A DNA stretch of 35,819 nucleotides from Candidatus Gastranaerophilales bacterium (GTDB lineage Bacteria > Cyanobacteriota > Vampirovibrionia > Gastranaerophilales > Gastranaerophilaceae): contig CALUYV010000015.1 of the NCBI GenBank assembly GCA_944325095.1, positions 1-35,819 of the forward strand, read 5' to 3'. The notes beneath the pieces are model-generated. The model saw only the letters and a program-made list of their open reading frames with translations, searched no databases and was not told the origin of the DNA. This document shows, one piece after another, positions 8,618 through 16,311 of the stretch (position 1 is the first letter of the stretch; every line of letters starts with the position of its first letter). Both the position numbers and the translations under genes were made by a program.

Positions 8618-9781
8618 ATGGAACTAAGAGAACTGCGCCGGAATAACGAACTTGTTGACCTTTTCTGCACACTTGCAGAAATACCTTCGCCTTCATGCGG
8701 AGAAGAAAAAGTAATAGATTGGATTTTTCAATATTGCAAAGATAATAATATTGAATGCGAAAAAGATGATTATCAAAATTTATATATAAAAATTGCTCCG
8801 ACTGATACAAATAAACCCCCGATTTTATTATCGGCGCACATGGATGTAATTGGAGATGATTCACCTGTTATTACTTATTTAGACGGCGACTTAATAAAAG
8901 CAAAAGACAGAACTCTCGGAGCCGATGACAAAGCAGGAGTTGCCAATGCATTGTATTTTGCAAAATTGTTAAAAGACAGAAAAGATTTAAAACACGGCGG
9001 ATTAGAAATTCATTTCACCCGTGATGAAGAAAACGGAATGACAGGAATAAAAAATACGGATTTTAACAAAATCAATTCCAAATATGTTCTGGTTTTAGAC
9101 AGTGACGCTCTCGGGCAATGTCTTATTTCCGGGGCAAGTTATGTTATGGTAGATTTAAAAATTTCGGCTCCGAAAGGCGGACATTCAGGAAATGATATCG
9201 GAGATAAAACAAGAGAAAATGCCGCCAAACTTATTGCTGATTTAGTTTCCGAGATGCCGCAGGGAGTTTTCTACTCCGAAGACGGCAAAGTTGTTACCTC
9301 CTGCAACATCGGCGGAATTACATCAGGAGATTTGAATGTCACAAATGTAATTAATACCGATGCTCACGCAACATATTCAATTAGAAGTTCTAGAAAAGAC
9401 AAAGAAAACGAACTCATTGAAATGATGAAAAGTTCAGTCGATATATTTAATAAAGAATATCAGGGAATTGCAGCTGCGTCTATAACATTCACGGAAAAAA
9501 TGCCTATGTTTGAAAAAAATGAAGATAATACAATTCCTGAACTTTTTGAAAAAACAGCAAAACAACTCGGCATAGAACCTGAAATTTCATCATTCCATGC
9601 CGGTGCGGAAACCCATATTTATGCAAACAAAACAAATGCAAAAGGCGAAAGATTTTCTCCGTACCTTATAGGACTTGCAACCGTTTGCAATATGCACTCT
9701 GCAAGGGAATATGTTGATTATAAAACAATGCTCAAAGGTCAGGAATTATTACAGGCATTTTTTGAGGCTTTTAATAAATAA
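8618..9781 (+). CDS. Peptidase T-like M20 metallopeptidase
   Basis: This is a di-zinc aminopeptidase of the M20 family that removes N-terminal residues from short peptides in the cytosol. In the 387 residues the metal ligands are visible in order: SAHMD (H74, D76), GADDKAG (bridging D103), DEEN (E137/E138), LDSD (D161/D163) and FHAGAETHIYAN near the C-terminus. The lid/dimer domain lies between about 185 and 300 and starts with the GGHSG motif. The pattern is closer to peptidase T than to DapE or ArgE; substrate is not certain. The ATG is preceded by AAAGG and GGA. The stop overlaps the next start (TAATG), so the next gene is translationally coupled. Confidence 0.9.
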   Translation: MELRELRRNNELVDLFCTLAEIPSPSCGEEKVIDWIFQYCKDNNIECEKDDYQNLYIKIAPTDTNKPPILLSAHMDVIGDDSPVITYLDGDLIKAKDRTLGADDKAGVANALYFAKLLKDRKDLKHGGLEIHFTRDEENGMTGIKNTDFNKINSKYVLVLDSDALGQCLISGASYVMVDLKISAPKGGHSGNDIGDKTRENAAKLIADLVSEMPQGVFYSEDGKVVTSCNIGGITSGDLNVTNVINTDAHATYSIRSSRKDKENELIEMMKSSVDIFNKEYQGIAAASITFTEKMPMFEKNEDNTIPELFEKTAKQLGIEPEISSFHAGAETHIYANKTNAKGERFSPYLIGLATVCNMHSAREYVDYKTMLKGQELLQAFFEAFNK

Positions 9782-10617
9782 TGCAGTTAGTAAAATTAAA
9801 CCTCGCAAGAAATTGTTTAAAATACTTAATTCGCACATACGGGATAAATGAAATATTTATCCCGTATTATACTTGCCCTGCAGTATGGATTGCTGCAAGA
9901 GAAGAAGGCTGCCGGATTATATTTTATCATATTGATAAAAATTTTTATCCCGTTAACCCATTCCCTCAAAATGCATATATTATTTACACAAATTATTTTG
10001 GAATGTGCAGCGAAAACTGCCGGAAACTTGCCGCCAAATACAAAAATCTGATAATTGATAATTCGCAGGCATTTTATAATCCGCCGGAAGGTCTTGCTTC
10101 TTTTTATTCTCTGCGAAAATTCTTCAATGTTCCGTCCGGTGCTTTTTTATATACCCGAAAACTATCACAAGAAAATTTTGAACAGGATAATCTGAACCTT
10201 AATCCGGCAAATTTTCATAACAATTACACAGATTTTGTAAAAAACGAATTAACACTGAATAAAGAAAAATCAATAAAGAATATCTCCGAATTATCAAAAA
10301 AATTATTTGAGAAAATTGATTTTGAAAAAGATAAAAATACTCGAATTTCCCTTTTTAAAGAATATAAAAAGATATTAAACAAAGATAATTATATAAAACT
10401 TTCACCGGATGAAAATGAAATTCCGTACTGTTATCCGTTTTGTCCGAAAAAAGATTTATATAAAGAAAAAACACTGAAAAATAATATTATTTTACTAAAA
10501 TTATGGAAAAATTATCCGCCGAATATGCCGGAAGCAACTCTAAACAACACAGCAGCACTGCCGTTGAATGATATTCAATATGCACAAAAAATACTGCAAA
10601 TATTTAGTGAAAAATAA
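9781..10617 (+). CDS. Short DegT/DnrJ-like PLP-dependent protein, substrate unknown
   Basis: The 278-residue protein looks like a reduced DegT/DnrJ/EryC1 aminotransferase-fold protein. IPYYTCPAVWIAAREEG resembles the active-site entry of sugar aminotransferases. IIDNSQAF supplies the PLP-nitrogen aspartate (D93), and SLRKFFNVPSGAF supplies the likely Schiff-base lysine (K113). After about residue 150 it is lysine-rich and poorly conserved. It is roughly 100 residues shorter than the usual 370-400. The catalytic residues are present, so an enzyme is plausible, but the reaction is unknown. It overlaps the peptidase stop by one base and ends 2 nt from the convergent exporter gene. Confidence 0.7.
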   Translation: MQLVKLNLARNCLKYLIRTYGINEIFIPYYTCPAVWIAAREEGCRIIFYHIDKNFYPVNPFPQNAYIIYTNYFGMCSENCRKLAAKYKNLIIDNSQAFYNPPEGLASFYSLRKFFNVPSGAFLYTRKLSQENFEQDNLNLNPANFHNNYTDFVKNELTLNKEKSIKNISELSKKLFEKIDFEKDKNTRISLFKEYKKILNKDNYIKLSPDENEIPYCYPFCPKKDLYKEKTLKNNIILLKLWKNYPPNMPEATLNNTAALPLNDIQYAQKILQIFSEK

Positions 10618-10619
10618 TA

Positions 10620-12188
10620 TTATATATTTTTTCGTTTCATAAATGATATCATCGGAATAACAAAAATACATGCAACCGCAAACAGTCTGAAGGTATCAAT
10701 ATATGCCCAGAGTGTAGATTGCTGGATTAACTGGTTATATAAAAGTCCTTTTGCGGCATAAGTAGCGGAAGCAAGATCCGTACTGCCGATAAAAGTGCTC
10801 GTATAAGCCTGTAATCTTTCGGTAAAAGCAGAATTCAATTCGGATAATTTTCCAACCATCATATACTGATGAATCTGTGCAAATCTGGAAATACAAGTTG
10901 TTACAAGAGATGTTCCGATTGCGGCACCGACATTTTTTAACAAATTCTGCACTCCGCTTGCGTTTGTTAATTGATCATTTCTCAATGTCCGGCAGGATAA
11001 TTCGACAAGAGGAACCATCGCCATTACCATCCCGAGTCCGAATAAAAAGTTAGGAAAAGCAATATTTGCAAGCGAAATCTGCAAATTGATTTCTCCAAAT
11101 GCCAGACCCCCGATAGCAAGAATAATAATTCCCATCGTTACCATTTTCCGCTCTCCGATTTTGGTAATAAACAGTGCGCTGAAAATAGTAGCAGCAAGAC
11201 ATCCCGCTCCCCGCGGCACCATAGAAATACCGCTTAAAAATGAGGTATAACCCATCATATTTTGAAGCATTGATGGTAATATTGCACTTGATGCCATCAT
11301 TACACCCATCAAAACAACCTGTATCAAAGTTCCGAAAAAGAAATTCCTGTTTTTCATTATAGATAAATCAACAAGAGTATTTTTTCTGGTGAATTGGGAT
11401 ATCAAAAATAAAATACCCGACACACAGGAAATACCGGTCATCCAGCAAACCCAGGCGGATCCGAACCAATCCGCATCATTACCTTTATCTAATACTATTT
11501 GTAAAAGTACAAGCCAGACCGCCAAAAATGCAAAACCTATAGCATCAAATTTAACTCCCTTTTGTTTTTTTGCATAAGGCGGCTCTTCCAGAAGTTCTTT
11601 TGCCATTGCAAGAACAATAAAACCTATCGGAATATTAATATAATATATATAAGGCCACGACCAATTTTCTGTAATCCATCCCCCGAGTGCCGGCCCGATA
11701 ATCGGAGCAAATACAACCCCCAGCCCGAATAAAGCCATTGCTTGAGGCCGCTGTTCTTTAGGGAAACTCTCCATCATTATGGATTGACACAACGGTAATA
11801 TCGCACCGCCGCCAAGCCCCTGCAAAAATCTCGCCAGAACCATCATAATTAATGAATTGGCAACCCCGCATAAAAATGATGATATCGTAAAGATAATAAC
11901 ACTCATCAAGAAGAAATTTTTTCGCCCGAATAATTTACACAAAAAATCAACGGCAGGAATAATAATACCGCTCGCAATCAAATAAAATGTCAAAACCCAG
12001 GTTGCTTCATTATGGCTGCACGAAAAAGAACCCGCCATATATGTTAAGGCAACATTTGAAATTGTTTCATCCAGTGCATACATAGCAACCGCAAGCATTA
12101 ACGGGGCTGAGATTAACCAGGGATTTCTTTTGGGATGCCACTCCTCCGAATTCATTGTCCCTTCTTGTTTTATAACTTCTTCACTCAT
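10620..12188 (-). CDS. DHA2-family (EmrB/QacA-like) drug exporter
   Basis: This is a proton-driven multidrug efflux permease of the major facilitator superfamily. Its 522 residues hold about 14 hydrophobic segments, the DHA2 number. Family signs are LDETISNVALTYMA in the first helix (D/E near residue 40, motif D1), LARFLQGLGGGAILP (motif B/C region) and GPALGGWITENWSWPYIYYINIPIG, which is near-diagnostic for EmrB. The ATG is preceded by AGGATAAG, which contains the stop of marR only 6 nt upstream, so the two are one operon. No EmrA membrane-fusion partner is adjacent; it may work alone or with one encoded elsewhere. Regulation by the upstream MarR protein is likely. Confidence 0.92.
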   Translation of the reverse strand: MSEEVIKQEGTMNSEEWHPKRNPWLISAPLMLAVAMYALDETISNVALTYMAGSFSCSHNEATWVLTFYLIASGIIIPAVDFLCKLFGRKNFFLMSVIIFTISSFLCGVANSLIMMVLARFLQGLGGGAILPLCQSIMMESFPKEQRPQAMALFGLGVVFAPIIGPALGGWITENWSWPYIYYINIPIGFIVLAMAKELLEEPPYAKKQKGVKFDAIGFAFLAVWLVLLQIVLDKGNDADWFGSAWVCWMTGISCVSGILFLISQFTRKNTLVDLSIMKNRNFFFGTLIQVVLMGVMMASSAILPSMLQNMMGYTSFLSGISMVPRGAGCLAATIFSALFITKIGERKMVTMGIIILAIGGLAFGEINLQISLANIAFPNFLFGLGMVMAMVPLVELSCRTLRNDQLTNASGVQNLLKNVGAAIGTSLVTTCISRFAQIHQYMMVGKLSELNSAFTERLQAYTSTFIGSTDLASATYAAKGLLYNQLIQQSTLWAYIDTFRLFAVACIFVIPMISFMKRKNI

Positions 12189-12194
12189 CTTATC

Positions 12195-12656
12195 CTACTC
12201 AAATACAATTTTATTTATCTTTTCTATTTTTTCTCTAAAATCTCTCAAACCTTGAATCATTTTATCTATATCAACTTCGGAAATCATTGATTCATATTGA
12301 TCTATAACAGGTTTCATCTTTCCGACAATATTGTCATATAAATTTTTGCCGGATTCCGTAACAACGGCAATTTTAATCAATTTTCCGTCACGTTCTTTGA
12401 CATGTCTTTCTACAAAACCTTTTTCCTCCAAAGACATAATAAACCTGCCGGTATGCGCTTTACCTTTCAACACAAGACGCGCCAAATCAGCCTGCGACAA
12501 TCCCGGTCTTGCAATAATAGTATCCAGTATGGAAAACTCCTCAAGTGAAATCTCATTCGTAAGAGTTTCAAGTAATCTTTTTGCATTTTCATGACATATC
12601 CGCGCCGTTAATTCAATCTCATACGGAAAACTTTCTATATAAAATGTCTTTTCCAT
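12195..12656 (-). CDS. MarR-family transcriptional regulator
   Basis: The 153-residue protein has the MarR layout: dimer helices at both ends and a winged helix between about 45 and 105. LSQADLARLVLKGKAHTGRFIMSLEEKGFVER is the helix-turn-helix and wing start, and RDGKLIKIAVVTESG is the wing. MarR proteins release DNA on binding small phenolic or drug-like ligands. It is first in a two-gene operon with the DHA2 exporter and very probably represses it. A palindrome in its own promoter (12694-12711) is a candidate operator. AAGG lies just before the ATG. The ligand cannot be predicted. Confidence 0.93.
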   Translation of the reverse strand: MEKTFYIESFPYEIELTARICHENAKRLLETLTNEISLEEFSILDTIIARPGLSQADLARLVLKGKAHTGRFIMSLEEKGFVERHVKERDGKLIKIAVVTESGKNLYDNIVGKMKPVIDQYESMISEVDIDKMIQGLRDFREKIEKINKIVFE

Positions 12657-12693
12657 TTACCTTCCCAATCTTTCTTTCATTCGTTCCATGTAT

Positions 12694-12724
12694 ATATCTT
12701 TGCATAGATATTTCTACCTGTCAA
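12694..12724 (-). promoter_or_regulatory. marR-exporter promoter with overlapping operator-like palindrome
   Basis: On the minus strand a consensus TTGACA (12719-12724) is followed after 17 bp by AAAGAT (12696-12701) carrying an extended -10 TG. The 18-bp sequence ATATCTATGCAAAGATAT (12694-12711) has perfect 6-bp inverted arms and covers the spacer and the -10. Bound MarR would block RNA polymerase, giving autorepression. The elements are seen; the regulation is inferred from how MarR/exporter pairs usually work. Confidence 0.65.
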
Positions 12725-12799
12725 GTAATAAATACTACGCTCCGTTGCAGATATAACGGGTAAAAATGTTATCGGATACAATAAAATATTTTTCAATAA

Positions 12800-13282
12800 T
12801 TAAACAATATATTTTTGTAAAATCAGTTTTTTCAATGCTTTAGCATGAACTGCATCAGGACAAATTTCTAATAATTTTTCCAAGTAAACAAGACTTTTAT
12901 GATAATCTCCGAGTTTTTTATACGCAGCCGCCATTGCATACAAAGCATCAACAAATTTTTCATCAAGCGACAGTGCTTTTTCTAAATCGTTCACCGCTTT
13001 ATGAATATCTGCCATGGAAGAATTTTGATTCGACAAAATAATTTTAGCCCGATTGTAATATGCATCTGTCATTTTATCGTTAAGTTGAATTGCTTTGGTG
13101 TAATCAAGCATTGCTTCATCATAATTTTCCAGTGCCTGAAATGCGACCGCTCTGTAAAAATACGGGATTTCCCAATCTTTTTTAAGTTCAAGAGATTTGT
13201 TTATATTCTCAACAGCCTGCTCATATCTGCCGTTATTAATATCATAAATCCCGTTATCCAAATAATACTTATAATCAGTCAT
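12800..13282 (-). CDS. Tetratricopeptide repeat protein
   Basis: The 160-residue protein consists almost entirely of TPR units of about 34 residues: near 3-36 (YYLDNGIYDINNGRYEQAVEN), 37-70 (YFYRAVAFQALENYDEAMLDY), 71-108 and 112-145 (ALYAMAAAYKKLGDYHKSLVYL). TPRs form a superhelix that binds other proteins. There is no signal peptide or membrane segment, so it is probably a cytosolic scaffold or adaptor. AAAGGA lies before the ATG. It is divergent from the EamA transporter and 143 nt from marR, so it is likely on its own transcript. The partner is unknown. Confidence 0.88.
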   Translation of the reverse strand: MTDYKYYLDNGIYDINNGRYEQAVENINKSLELKKDWEIPYFYRAVAFQALENYDEAMLDYTKAIQLNDKMTDAYYNRAKIILSNQNSSMADIHKAVNDLEKALSLDEKFVDALYAMAAAYKKLGDYHKSLVYLEKLLEICPDAVHAKALKKLILQKYIV

Positions 13283-13339
13283 ATTTTATCCTTTAATCAA
13301 CTTGAATAACAAGCATTATAATATAAAATAAAAAACTTG

Positions 13340-13368
13340 TGGACAACAAATTAAAGAAATCTTATAAT
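13340..13368 (+). promoter_or_regulatory. Sigma70-type promoter for the EamA transporter
   Basis: TGGACA (13340-13345) and a perfect TATAAT (13363-13368) are spaced by 17 bp. Transcription would start about 16 nt before the ATG at 13391, leaving room for the AGAGGAG ribosome site. It is one of the clearest housekeeping promoters in the window. Confidence 0.75.
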
Positions 13369-13390
13369 TAAAAATAGAGGAGTGTGCACA

Positions 13391-14326
13391 ATGGATAAAA
13401 AAATATATTCAAATCTTGCATTGTTTTTTACCGCACTCATCTGGGGTTTGTCTTTTGTCGCCCAGAAAGCAGGAATGGATTATGTAGGACCGTTCGGATT
13501 TAATTTTGTAAGAAGTATTCTCGGCGGTTTTAGTCTTATTCCGGTTATTTTTATTGCAAAAATTATTCAAAAAGACACCCGTACAAAAGAAATAAAACAC
13601 GAACAGCATATAAATCTTGCAAAAGCGGGAATATCCTGCGGGGCAGTCCTATTCACCGCAATGTCAATACAGCAGTATTGTATGCTTTATGCAGGAGCCG
13701 GCAAAGCAGGATTTATTTCATCGCTTTATATAATTTTCGTACCTATAATTTCAATGATTTTCGGGCACAAACTTTCAAAGGCGGTAAAAATCAGTGTCGG
13801 AATAGCACTCATAGGTTTGTATCTGTTATGTTATAAACCTCACAGCGGAGCATTCAGCCTGTATGATATGCTGCTTTTAATCGGAGCATTTTTCTACGGT
13901 GTACACATCCTTGTCGTAAACCATTTTTCAGGAAAAGTTAACGCAACAAAAATATCATGCCTGCAGTTTTTTGTAGTCGCAATTTTGTCGCTTCCGTTGA
14001 TGCTTATATTTGAAAACACACCGCCGGAAGCCTTCATAGCCGGATATGTTCCGATACTTTATGCCGGAATTTTAACCTGCGGTGTTGCTTATACCCTGCA
14101 AATCTTCGGGCAAAAATACACACCTCCGACAGTTGCTTCGCTCATTATGTGTTTGGAATCTGTTTTTGCCGTACTCGGAGGCTGCACCATTTTGCATGAA
14201 ACAATGACTCTGAAAGAAATTATAGGCTGTCTGTTTATGATAAGCGCAGTTATTCTTTCTCAAAGCCAAGGGACTCCAAGACTTTCTCCGCCAGAAGAAG
14301 AGAGGACTGCGGATTCTGACCGGTAA
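13391..14326 (+). CDS. EamA/DMT-family transporter
   Basis: This is an inner-membrane drug/metabolite transporter with two EamA repeats of five helices each. The 311 residues start LALFFTALIWGLSFVAQKAG, the typical EamA first helix. The second repeat begins near DMLLLIGAFFYGVHILVV, and the end FAVLGGCTILHETMTLKEIIGCLFMISAVILS is the conserved last two helices. An upstream in-frame GTG at 13382 would add three residues, but the ATG at 13391 has AGAGGAG 8 nt away and is preferred. The hydrophilic tail (SQSQG to the end) overlaps the convergent DJ-1 gene by 77 bp. The substrate is unknown; such proteins export amino acids or other metabolites. Confidence 0.92.
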   Translation: MDKKIYSNLALFFTALIWGLSFVAQKAGMDYVGPFGFNFVRSILGGFSLIPVIFIAKIIQKDTRTKEIKHEQHINLAKAGISCGAVLFTAMSIQQYCMLYAGAGKAGFISSLYIIFVPIISMIFGHKLSKAVKISVGIALIGLYLLCYKPHSGAFSLYDMLLLIGAFFYGVHILVVNHFSGKVNATKISCLQFFVVAILSLPLMLIFENTPPEAFIAGYVPILYAGILTCGVAYTLQIFGQKYTPPTVASLIMCLESVFAVLGGCTILHETMTLKEIIGCLFMISAVILSQSQGTPRLSPPEEERTADSDR

Positions 14327-14936
14327 TAATATTACCGTCAACACAAACAAATTCCGTCCACGGCTCACCGTGTTCAAACACAGCCCCGAGTTCTCTTAAT
14401 TTTGTTTCTAAAAGAAACGGAACTTCTTTATCAAGTTTTACAATATGTTCTTCATGATTTGTAAATGATGTAACTTTTTTATCTTTCAGAATTGAATCCC
14501 CGTTTTTATCCCTTGCAAGAATCAACCCTGCAGGCCCGTGGCATACCGCACTGATTACTTTTCCTGATTCATAAAAATATTCTACGATTTCTTTCAATGA
14601 AACATCATTTGCCAGATCAAACATCGGCCCGTGCCCGCCCGGCAAAAATAAAGCATCAAAAATTTTATAATCAATTTCATCTAATTTTGATGTTTCGCGC
14701 AATATTTTTATACAATCATCCCACTCAACAGGATTTGAGCAGGACATACTGTTTTCATCAACAGGAGATAATCCGCCTTCCGGACTTGCTGTTAAAACAT
14801 CATACCCGCAAGATTTAAAAACCAGATAAGGTACTGCATATTCTTCAAGCCACACACCTGTTTCTTTTATTGCTGAATTATTATCCCCGTGAGAATTTGT
14901 CGTTACTATAAGTATTTTTTTATTTTGTTTGGACAT
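14250..14936 (-). CDS. DJ-1/PfpI family protein (Hsp31-like)
   Basis: The 228-residue protein has the DJ-1/PfpI fold. The nucleophile elbow VISAVCHGPAGL gives the reactive cysteine C132 followed by H133. KETGVWLEEYAVPY supplies the acidic partner near residues 25-32, and FLPGGHGPMFDL is the conserved loop before it. The C-x-H-G-P elbow and the GVWLEE helix place it near the Hsp31/HchA and yeast Hsp31 type, linked to glyoxalase III activity, deglycase claims and chaperone activity. AAAGGAG lies 7 nt before the ATG. Its last 77 bp lie within the EamA gene on the other strand. The exact activity is not predictable. Confidence 0.9.
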   Translation of the reverse strand: MSKQNKKILIVTTNSHGDNNSAIKETGVWLEEYAVPYLVFKSCGYDVLTASPEGGLSPVDENSMSCSNPVEWDDCIKILRETSKLDEIDYKIFDALFLPGGHGPMFDLANDVSLKEIVEYFYESGKVISAVCHGPAGLILARDKNGDSILKDKKVTSFTNHEEHIVKLDKEVPFLLETKLRELGAVFEHGEPWTEFVCVDGNIITGQNPQSSLLLAEKVLESLGFEKE

Positions 14937-15035
14937 AATTAAACTCCTTTTTCAGAAATTTAATCCGAACAAAAAAATATTTTATCCCCCGGTTGAAGAT
15001 ATTTATTGATATAAAACAACACTAAACGGGAACTA

Positions 15036-15842
15036 TTATAAATAGCATTTACGCTCTTCGCCTGTCACACCGGCATATAATTCAACAAACTGTTTAGCAG
15101 GACTTGCTTCAATTTTTTGGAGCAGAACTTCTTCTATCTGGAAAAACCCGACATCACCCGACATTTCAACAGTAATTCTTATAGGTTTTCTTTCTCCGTG
15201 TTTAATACTTATACGCTCGATTGCATGGGCAGAATATTTATGAATATCACCGACTCTCGGAGTTGTACTTATTGACATAGGAATTCTGGCACGGCCTTTA
15301 GTCATATCGCAGCCATCCGCAATTAAAATAATCCCTGCTTCTGTTGAATGAATTTTGCGAGAACCCATATGTCCGATTATGGCTTCAGTTGCCACGGATT
15401 TAATTATTACGCGTCTATGCAAATCCTTCGGGAAAATATGCATTAAAGTTCTTTCTATAATCGGCTGTGCTAAAAGTACAGACATTTCTTCATGTCCCTG
15501 TCTGCCGACAGCCATACCCAAATCGTGCATTAAACCGGCAAGAATAACCGCACACATACTGTCTTCGAATGTGCCAATTTCCTCCTGCTCCAGTGATGTC
15601 TTAATGCCGAAATCGTGTAATATATTCAGCATTTTTATACCGTTGCCGACAACCTGCCGCATGTGAACCGGCCCATGGTCATTATAGCCAAGCCGTCTTA
15701 TTGAAACATTATTTGCATACTCCTGCATTTCTTGAAGTTCTGCATCCGCAAATAAATATTTCACCATTTCTAAACATTCGGGGCGGTCTTTTAATCTGCC
15801 TTCAATTTTTGCTTCTGTTGCCAGTTCTTTTGCTGATTTCAT
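15036..15842 (-). CDS. HD-domain phosphohydrolase
   Basis: This is a metal-dependent phosphohydrolase of the HD superfamily. Across 268 residues the ligand order is H60 (in DHGPVH), H106-D107 (in GLMHDLGM) and D176 (in LIADGCD), with extra histidines at H117 and H158. This is the full set needed for one or two metals. HGPVH and LAGLMHDLGMAVGR resemble nucleotide or cyclic nucleotide hydrolases, but there is no GYP motif, so it is not a classic c-di-GMP HD-GYP enzyme. The C-terminal part (about 190-268) is a small alpha/beta extension. Two identical 12-bp AT palindromic sites lie just upstream. The substrate is unknown. Confidence 0.85.
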   Translation of the reverse strand: MKSAKELATEAKIEGRLKDRPECLEMVKYLFADAELQEMQEYANNVSIRRLGYNDHGPVHMRQVVGNGIKMLNILHDFGIKTSLEQEEIGTFEDSMCAVILAGLMHDLGMAVGRQGHEEMSVLLAQPIIERTLMHIFPKDLHRRVIIKSVATEAIIGHMGSRKIHSTEAGIILIADGCDMTKGRARIPMSISTTPRVGDIHKYSAHAIERISIKHGERKPIRITVEMSGDVGFFQIEEVLLQKIEASPAKQFVELYAGVTGEERKCYL

Positions 15843-15859
15843 ATTTGTCCGTTTTGTAA

Positions 15860-15893
15860 ATTAATATATTACTCTGTTTCCATTAATATATTA
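15860..15893. repeat. Two 12-bp ATTAATATATTA repeats upstream of the HD gene
   Basis: ATTAATATATTA occurs at 15860-15871 and again at 15882-15893, a 22-bp period, about two helical turns. Each copy contains the perfect palindrome TAATATATTA. They lie 18-51 nt upstream of the HD start, where a regulator would bind. In AT-rich DNA this could be chance, but the identical length and helical phasing favour an operator. Confidence 0.4.
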
Positions 15894-15939
15894 ACCCATT
15901 TTTTTGAAAAAAGTAACCCCCTTCAAGGGAATTGTTTTA

Positions 15940-16224
15940 TTACTTAAATATCTTATCAACTATTGAGGCAATAATACCTCTTGTTTTAAACGGTTTATTC
16001 AAAGATTCAATTATATTTTCTCTCTGCATATTAACCTGATATGCTCTGTACCAATTCCTTACCGATTGTACAGGATTCTCAGCGGGAGTTCCGGAAACTT
16101 TTGTCAGAATATTATAATAATCTCTGTCTAAATTATCAATTATCGGTTTTTTAGAATTTCTTGCAACAAATCTTCTTTCTTTAGTTGCACAAATAGCAGC
16201 ATTAACAATTTTTTCTATTTTCAT
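15940..16224 (-). CDS. Small hypothetical protein
   Basis: The 94-residue basic protein matches no family I recognise. It starts MKIEKIVNAAICATKERRFVA and has no signal peptide or membrane segment. Residues 65-94 are lysine/arginine-rich with a probable C-terminal helix (RGIIASIVDKIFK). The start resembles the MKI openings of other unknowns here but lacks the later IS. It has only a weak purine-rich site (GAAAGTG) before the ATG. It lies between the HD gene and the acyl-CoA synthetase with a terminator upstream, so it is probably transcribed alone. Coding use looks normal for the window; a false gene cannot be excluded. Confidence 0.6.
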   Translation of the reverse strand: MKIEKIVNAAICATKERRFVARNSKKPIIDNLDRDYYNILTKVSGTPAENPVQSVRNWYRAYQVNMQRENIIESLNKPFKTRGIIASIVDKIFK

Positions 16225-16261
16225 TTATATCTACACTTTCTATATAGGGGTACGGGGGGAA

Positions 16262-16291
16262 AAACCGGTCTGATTAAATTCAGACCGGTTT
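16262..16291 (-). terminator. Hairpin after the acyl-CoA synthetase gene
   Basis: A perfect 12-bp stem AAACCGGTCTGA / TCAGACCGGTTT (16262-16273 and 16280-16291) has a 6-nt loop, 20 nt past the synthetase stop. On the minus strand it is followed by TTTT then C residues, a modest U-tract. Next to it, 16247-16259 is an unusually G-rich run on the plus strand. Confidence 0.7.
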
Positions 16292-16311
16292 ATTTTACTT
16301 ATTTTTATTTA

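Noticed and set aside
16247-16259. G-rich run on the plus strand (GGGG, TAC, GGGGGG), a possible quadruplex.
   Set aside because: Only two G-runs are present, not four, so a quadruplex is not supported. It is simply next to the terminator.
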